Made by a program: the position numbers and the translations under genes. Below the pieces are notes generated by a model that ran no database searches, was not told where the DNA came from, and saw nothing but the letters and a program-made list of their open reading frames with translations. A stretch of 47,415 nucleotides of DNA from NCBI GenBank assembly GCA_031256775.1, contig JAIRPX010000072.1:1-47415 (forward strand), in the 5' to 3' direction. Source of the stretch: Dysgonamonadaceae bacterium. Lineage in GTDB: Bacteria; Bacteroidota; Bacteroidia; Bacteroidales; Azobacteroidaceae. Shown in pieces: positions 44,301-47,415 of the stretch; position 1 is the stretch's first letter, and every line of letters starts with the position of its first letter.

Positions 44301-45416
44301 TTATTGCAAGCATAAATCCCAATCTTTCCAAACGGCTTCATATCCCTGTTTTCTCACGGCAAACAATACTTCGTCCGGCGAGCGCCCGTCATTAACAGCG
44401 AACTGTTCCAGCTCGTTGCGATAAACGGCATAACCGCCAGGATCTGTTTTAGAACCTGCGCTCAAAGACGTTACTCCCAAACTAATCATATTATCGCGAA
44501 AGACGGTATCTTCGCGGGTTGATAAAGCAATTTCAATATCATGATCGAAAATGCGGCAGGCAAAAATCAGTTGCGCCAAATCTTTATCGCTCATCACAAC
44601 ATTAGGTTGAAAAAATTTGCCCTCGTGTGGGCGCATACGTGGAAATGAAATTGAATATTTGGTCTGCCAATACGTTTTTTGCAAATAACGAAGGTGCATA
44701 GCCATCATCGTTGCATCAGTACGCCAGTCTTCCAAACCGATAAGTATGCCCAATCCTATTTTATGCACTCCAGCCTTTCCCATGCGATCGAATCCGTCCA
44801 AACGCCAGTCGAATTTCGATTTCATTCCCTTAGGATGATAGATCTTATATCGTTCTTTCCGATACGTTTCCTGGTAACAGTACACTGCGTTTAATCCTGC
44901 TTCCGTCAATTGCTTGTATTCCAATTCTCCCAACGGTTGCACCTCTATTGAGATAGACGAAAAATACGGTTTCACCAGTCGGATTGCATTTTCAATGTAG
45001 TCAATTCCGGCATCTTTCGGATTTTCGCCGGTAACAAGTAGAATATGCTGGAAATCACCGGTTTTCTTTATGGCTTCAACTTCCCGTAAAATCTGCTCAT
45101 CGTTCAATATAATACGCCTTATATTATTGTTATGATTAAATCCACAATAGATACAATGATTTATACATGAATTAGTTAAATAAAGCGGAATATAAAGCTG
45201 GACAGTATTACCAAAACGCTGCTGCGTATATTTTTGGCTCAAAGCAGCCATCGTTTCGAGATAATTTTGGGCGGCAGGCGATACCAATGCTATAAAATCG
45301 TCGATATTACGCCGTTCCTTAGTCAAAGCAACCTCAACATTTTCAGCTGTTTGAGTATAAATGCGGGATTGAAGTTCCTGCCAGTCCCATTTATCAATTT
45401 GCTCTATAAATTTCAT
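44301..45416 (-). CDS. thiH: 2-iminoacetate synthase ThiH
   Basis: This 371-residue radical SAM tyrosine lyase makes dehydroglycine (2-iminoacetate) for the thiazole of thiamine. The iron-sulphur cysteines are C84, C88 and C91 (NSCINHCIYCGF). The IEVQPL, CYQETY and GIGLGILIGLEDWR-type segments and the C-terminal Cys region match ThiH. It is shorter than HydG (about 470 residues), which lowers that alternative. Unusually, no other thi gene is near; it follows an outer-membrane protein gene by 15 bp. No thiamine riboswitch was seen, but the operon's upstream end is outside the window. Confidence 0.92.
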   Translation of the reverse strand: MKFIEQIDKWDWQELQSRIYTQTAENVEVALTKERRNIDDFIALVSPAAQNYLETMAALSQKYTQQRFGNTVQLYIPLYLTNSCINHCIYCGFNHNNNIRRIILNDEQILREVEAIKKTGDFQHILLVTGENPKDAGIDYIENAIRLVKPYFSSISIEVQPLGELEYKQLTEAGLNAVYCYQETYRKERYKIYHPKGMKSKFDWRLDGFDRMGKAGVHKIGLGILIGLEDWRTDATMMAMHLRYLQKTYWQTKYSISFPRMRPHEGKFFQPNVVMSDKDLAQLIFACRIFDHDIEIALSTREDTVFRDNMISLGVTSLSAGSKTDPGGYAVYRNELEQFAVNDGRSPDEVLFAVRKQGYEAVWKDWDLCLQ

Positions 45417-45431
45417 TAAAATAATTTTTTA

Positions 45432-46106
45432 TTACTGGATGCTGAACGCAATTTTTATGCCTGTCGATAAATATATTCCGCTATAGCCATATCCAAACAT
45501 GGATTCATTATATTTTTTCTTATTGATGTCATAAATACTGTGCGCCAAGCCAATACCTGCATAATACTCTACAAAAAAAGCGTGGCGGTAAGAACTTCTG
45601 CCTCCAAGTGTCATGCAAACGGTAAATTTGTCGAAAGGTTGCTTAATCAGCGTTTGTTCATAACTGTAATACGTCAGACCGTCTTCTTTAAATTGCTTAA
45701 ATTCCCATCCTTCATATTTAACATTATACCGTGTATAAGAAATGTTTGGATTTATAAAAAAAAGTGAAGCAAAATAATACTTGTATCCTAACCCTGTTCC
45801 AAGACCTGATAATGAATTAAACTCCCTGAAACCGCTGTTTACATTTACATGATGAATTGTGAGATCATCATGAGTATCTTCATCAATTTCCTTAGCATAA
45901 TAAGGAATAAGACTTAATTCAAATGCGTGTTCTGCTGTCGAACGGTATTCGAAATTCACTCGCAATCCGCTGTTTAGAAGATACAGAGGCTCAAAAGAAA
46001 CGGCGCATCTGGGCAAATGAATTTCAGGATTTTGCGCATTCATAGAAAGGAATATGCCGGATAATAACAGCTGGCATATTAAAACAATCCGTTTCGCATT
46101 TTTCAT
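45432..46106 (-). CDS. Small outer-membrane beta-barrel protein of unknown function
   Basis: This 224-residue protein has a signal peptide (IVLICQLLLSGIFLSMNAQ). Alternating amphipathic strands and aromatic girdles follow (FEYRSTAEHAFELSLIPYY, GLGYKYYFASLFF), and it ends in a strand closing with hydrophobic residues. This fits an eight- to ten-strand barrel like many unnamed Bacteroidota OMPs. It starts 4 bp after the lipoprotein gene at 46111. I do not recognise the family. Confidence 0.75.
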   Translation of the reverse strand: MKNAKRIVLICQLLLSGIFLSMNAQNPEIHLPRCAVSFEPLYLLNSGLRVNFEYRSTAEHAFELSLIPYYAKEIDEDTHDDLTIHHVNVNSGFREFNSLSGLGTGLGYKYYFASLFFINPNISYTRYNVKYEGWEFKQFKEDGLTYYSYEQTLIKQPFDKFTVCMTLGGRSSYRHAFFVEYYAGIGLAHSIYDINKKKYNESMFGYGYSGIYLSTGIKIAFSIQ

Positions 46107-46110
46107 GGCG

Positions 46111-46890
46111 TCATTTATTTAAGGTTATCTTACTTACAAACTTCAATTTATCTCCTTTATAATCAAACTGATAGAGTCCTTTATCGGTAGCTGTTAAAAG
46201 CAGTCCGCTTGCAGGAATCACATCGTAGGTTTTCATGCCGTTGGCTTCGCTAATATGAGTTAAATCGTCAATCCAGACAGGATGATACGGATCGGCAACA
46301 TTAAACACTTTTATTCCCTGAATAGCGTCGCATACAAATAAGCGATTGCCGTCGATACCCAAGCCTTTGGGATAGTTAAGGATTTCAGAACTAATCAATT
46401 GCGGACTGCGCAAATTGGATATGTCGTAAATTTCCAGAACATTTGAGATATTGCCGCACCACGAACTTTCGGAATTTAAAGTCACATACGCATACTTTCC
46501 TGAAGCTACTACCGGATCGCAACTGCGAATATGAGAAATCTGCGATAACTGTTGTGGAAATTCGGGGCGGGTAATATCATATATATACATACCGTCCTGA
46601 GAACCAATGAACAGCAGAGTATCCATACTGAAAATTGTTTCAATATTAAAGCCTAATGGCTGAGTTTTACGGTCAAGATATTCAGGTTGTGATGGATTTG
46701 ACAGGTCAAACAGCTTTAAGTTTTTATTATCAACAGAATACATATAATTACCTGCTATTGTAAAACGCGCCATAGAACCGCCCTGTCCGGAATTACTTCC
46801 ATCGGATGATGAAGAATCGCCGTCGAAGCATGAAAAAAGTAATAAAGTTCCGGCGAATGTAGTAAAAAACATAATAATCAATCGTTTCAT
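46111..46890 (-). CDS. LVIVD-repeat lipoprotein (C-terminal half of a propeller-like protein)
   Basis: This 259-residue lipoprotein has lipobox LFSC (C21), a Ser/Gly/Asp-rich linker, then GGSMARFTIAGNYMYSVDNKN. Repeats of the LVIVD type follow (LKLFDLSNPSQPEYL, LEIYDISNLRSPQL, IKVFNVADPYHPVW), which form propeller blades. Together with the protein encoded 4 bp upstream it resembles the two halves of one longer Bacteroidota LVIVD protein. It probably acts on the outer membrane; its role is unknown. Confidence 0.85.
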   Translation of the reverse strand: MKRLIIMFFTTFAGTLLLFSCFDGDSSSSDGSNSGQGGSMARFTIAGNYMYSVDNKNLKLFDLSNPSQPEYLDRKTQPLGFNIETIFSMDTLLFIGSQDGMYIYDITRPEFPQQLSQISHIRSCDPVVASGKYAYVTLNSESSWCGNISNVLEIYDISNLRSPQLISSEILNYPKGLGIDGNRLFVCDAIQGIKVFNVADPYHPVWIDDLTHISEANGMKTYDVIPASGLLLTATDKGLYQFDYKGDKLKFVSKITLNK

Positions 46891-46894
46891 AATC

Positions 46895-47401
46895 TTACTT
46901 TTTATTCAAATTTTCAGTCCATCCCACAATAACATACTCATCGCTGTTATGTCCATAATACGCTTTATTGCTCGGAGAAACAGATTCGGGAAAAACATTC
47001 TTAATCCGTTTAGTTACCTGCTTTGAATCCAGATCAATTGCCACTAAATCCACAGCATTATCCAAATACATAATTGAACCTTTTACTGCCATGTCGATAC
47101 AACCCGGAGCAGTGATAAACCCTTCATTCACCGGATGATATGGATCTGAATTGTTAATAATATGAACGCCTTTATATCTTTCATTCATAAAAATATAAGG
47201 CGGCTTGTAATAGATTTTACCCGAATTTTCAATTTCACGGGCGGTTTGCCGGTAAGATACTGAGTTTTCCAAATCGGCGCGCTTCATAAATACGGGAATA
47301 TAATCCCAATCCATAAAATCGGAATCAGAAAAAGAGCCTGTCAACAGCAGCAGGCTGACTAATAGAAAAAACATTCCTGTTTGCATGAATTTTTTTTTCA
47401 T
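46895..47401 (-). CDS. LVIVD-like exported protein (N-terminal half)
   Basis: This 168-residue protein has a signal peptide whose end, LLTGSFSDSD, sits where related lipoproteins carry a Cys; here there is none. One LVIVD-type blade follows (YKGVHIINNSDPYHPVNEG), then AVDLVAIDLDSKQ. The stop lies 4 bp before the start of the lipoprotein half, in another frame. It is the first gene of the minus-strand operon visible here. Function is unknown. Confidence 0.8.
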   Translation of the reverse strand: MKKKFMQTGMFFLLVSLLLLTGSFSDSDFMDWDYIPVFMKRADLENSVSYRQTAREIENSGKIYYKPPYIFMNERYKGVHIINNSDPYHPVNEGFITAPGCIDMAVKGSIMYLDNAVDLVAIDLDSKQVTKRIKNVFPESVSPSNKAYYGHNSDEYVIVGWTENLNKK

Positions 47402-47415
47402 AGATTTTATAATTT

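Overview
The window looks like a chromosomal segment of an AT-rich member of the Bacteroidota, most likely Bacteroidales. Supporting evidence: a SusC/SusD pair with surface lipoproteins; a one-protein hybrid two-component regulator with an AraC output domain; a type-IX-secretion-like C-terminal sorting domain; several promoters of the Bacteroidota type (TTTG or TTG, 19-20 bp, TAnnTTTG); and weak or absent Shine-Dalgarno sites. I saw no phage, plasmid, transposase, CRISPR, rRNA or tRNA gene. The species cannot be named from the sequence alone.

Layout, left to right. (1) 462-7109, minus strand: a six-gene operon of ABC ATPase, two MacB-like permeases, a HlyD/MacA-type adaptor, a TolC-type outer-membrane channel and a His-rich CDF zinc transporter. 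It is read divergently from (2) 7644-10191: a TPR sensor kinase and its NarL/LuxR response regulator. (3) 11079-15203: a housekeeping run of a ZapB-like coiled-coil protein, ZapA, RNase Y, an FtsE-like ATPase and LysA. (4) 15207-18956: envelope-glycan genes, with two family-2 glycosyltransferases, a conserved unknown and a GtrA flippase. (5) 18965-35880: a glycan-utilisation locus made of a hybrid sensor with a sugar-binding periplasmic domain, SusC, SusD, a DUF1735/F5-8C lipoprotein, a secreted repeat protein with a sorting tail, a Tat-exported Gfo/Idh/MocA oxidoreductase and a HEAT plus double DUF1080 protein. (6) 36226-39469: PanB, a YgiQ radical-SAM protein and a YgjP-type metallopeptidase. 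(7) 39471-47401: a lipoprotein, Mfd, and a minus-strand operon of two LVIVD-type proteins, a small outer-membrane protein, ThiH and a phosphodiesterase.

Two things stand out. First, the glycan locus has no recognisable glycoside hydrolase or polysaccharide lyase. It carries instead the oxidoreductase plus DUF1080 combination known from the 3-keto-glycoside route, so it may cleave its glycan by oxidation and elimination. Second, the intergenic regions are unusually rich in repeats. They hold a roughly 308-bp multi-hairpin element present twice, REP-like inverted pairs, an exact 26-bp palindrome present twice downstream of operons, and 7-, 8- and 23-bp tandem arrays. One array supplies the stop codon of gtrA, and another ends 14 bp before a glycosyltransferase start codon.

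All function calls come from reading motifs and domain order by eye. No database search was run.
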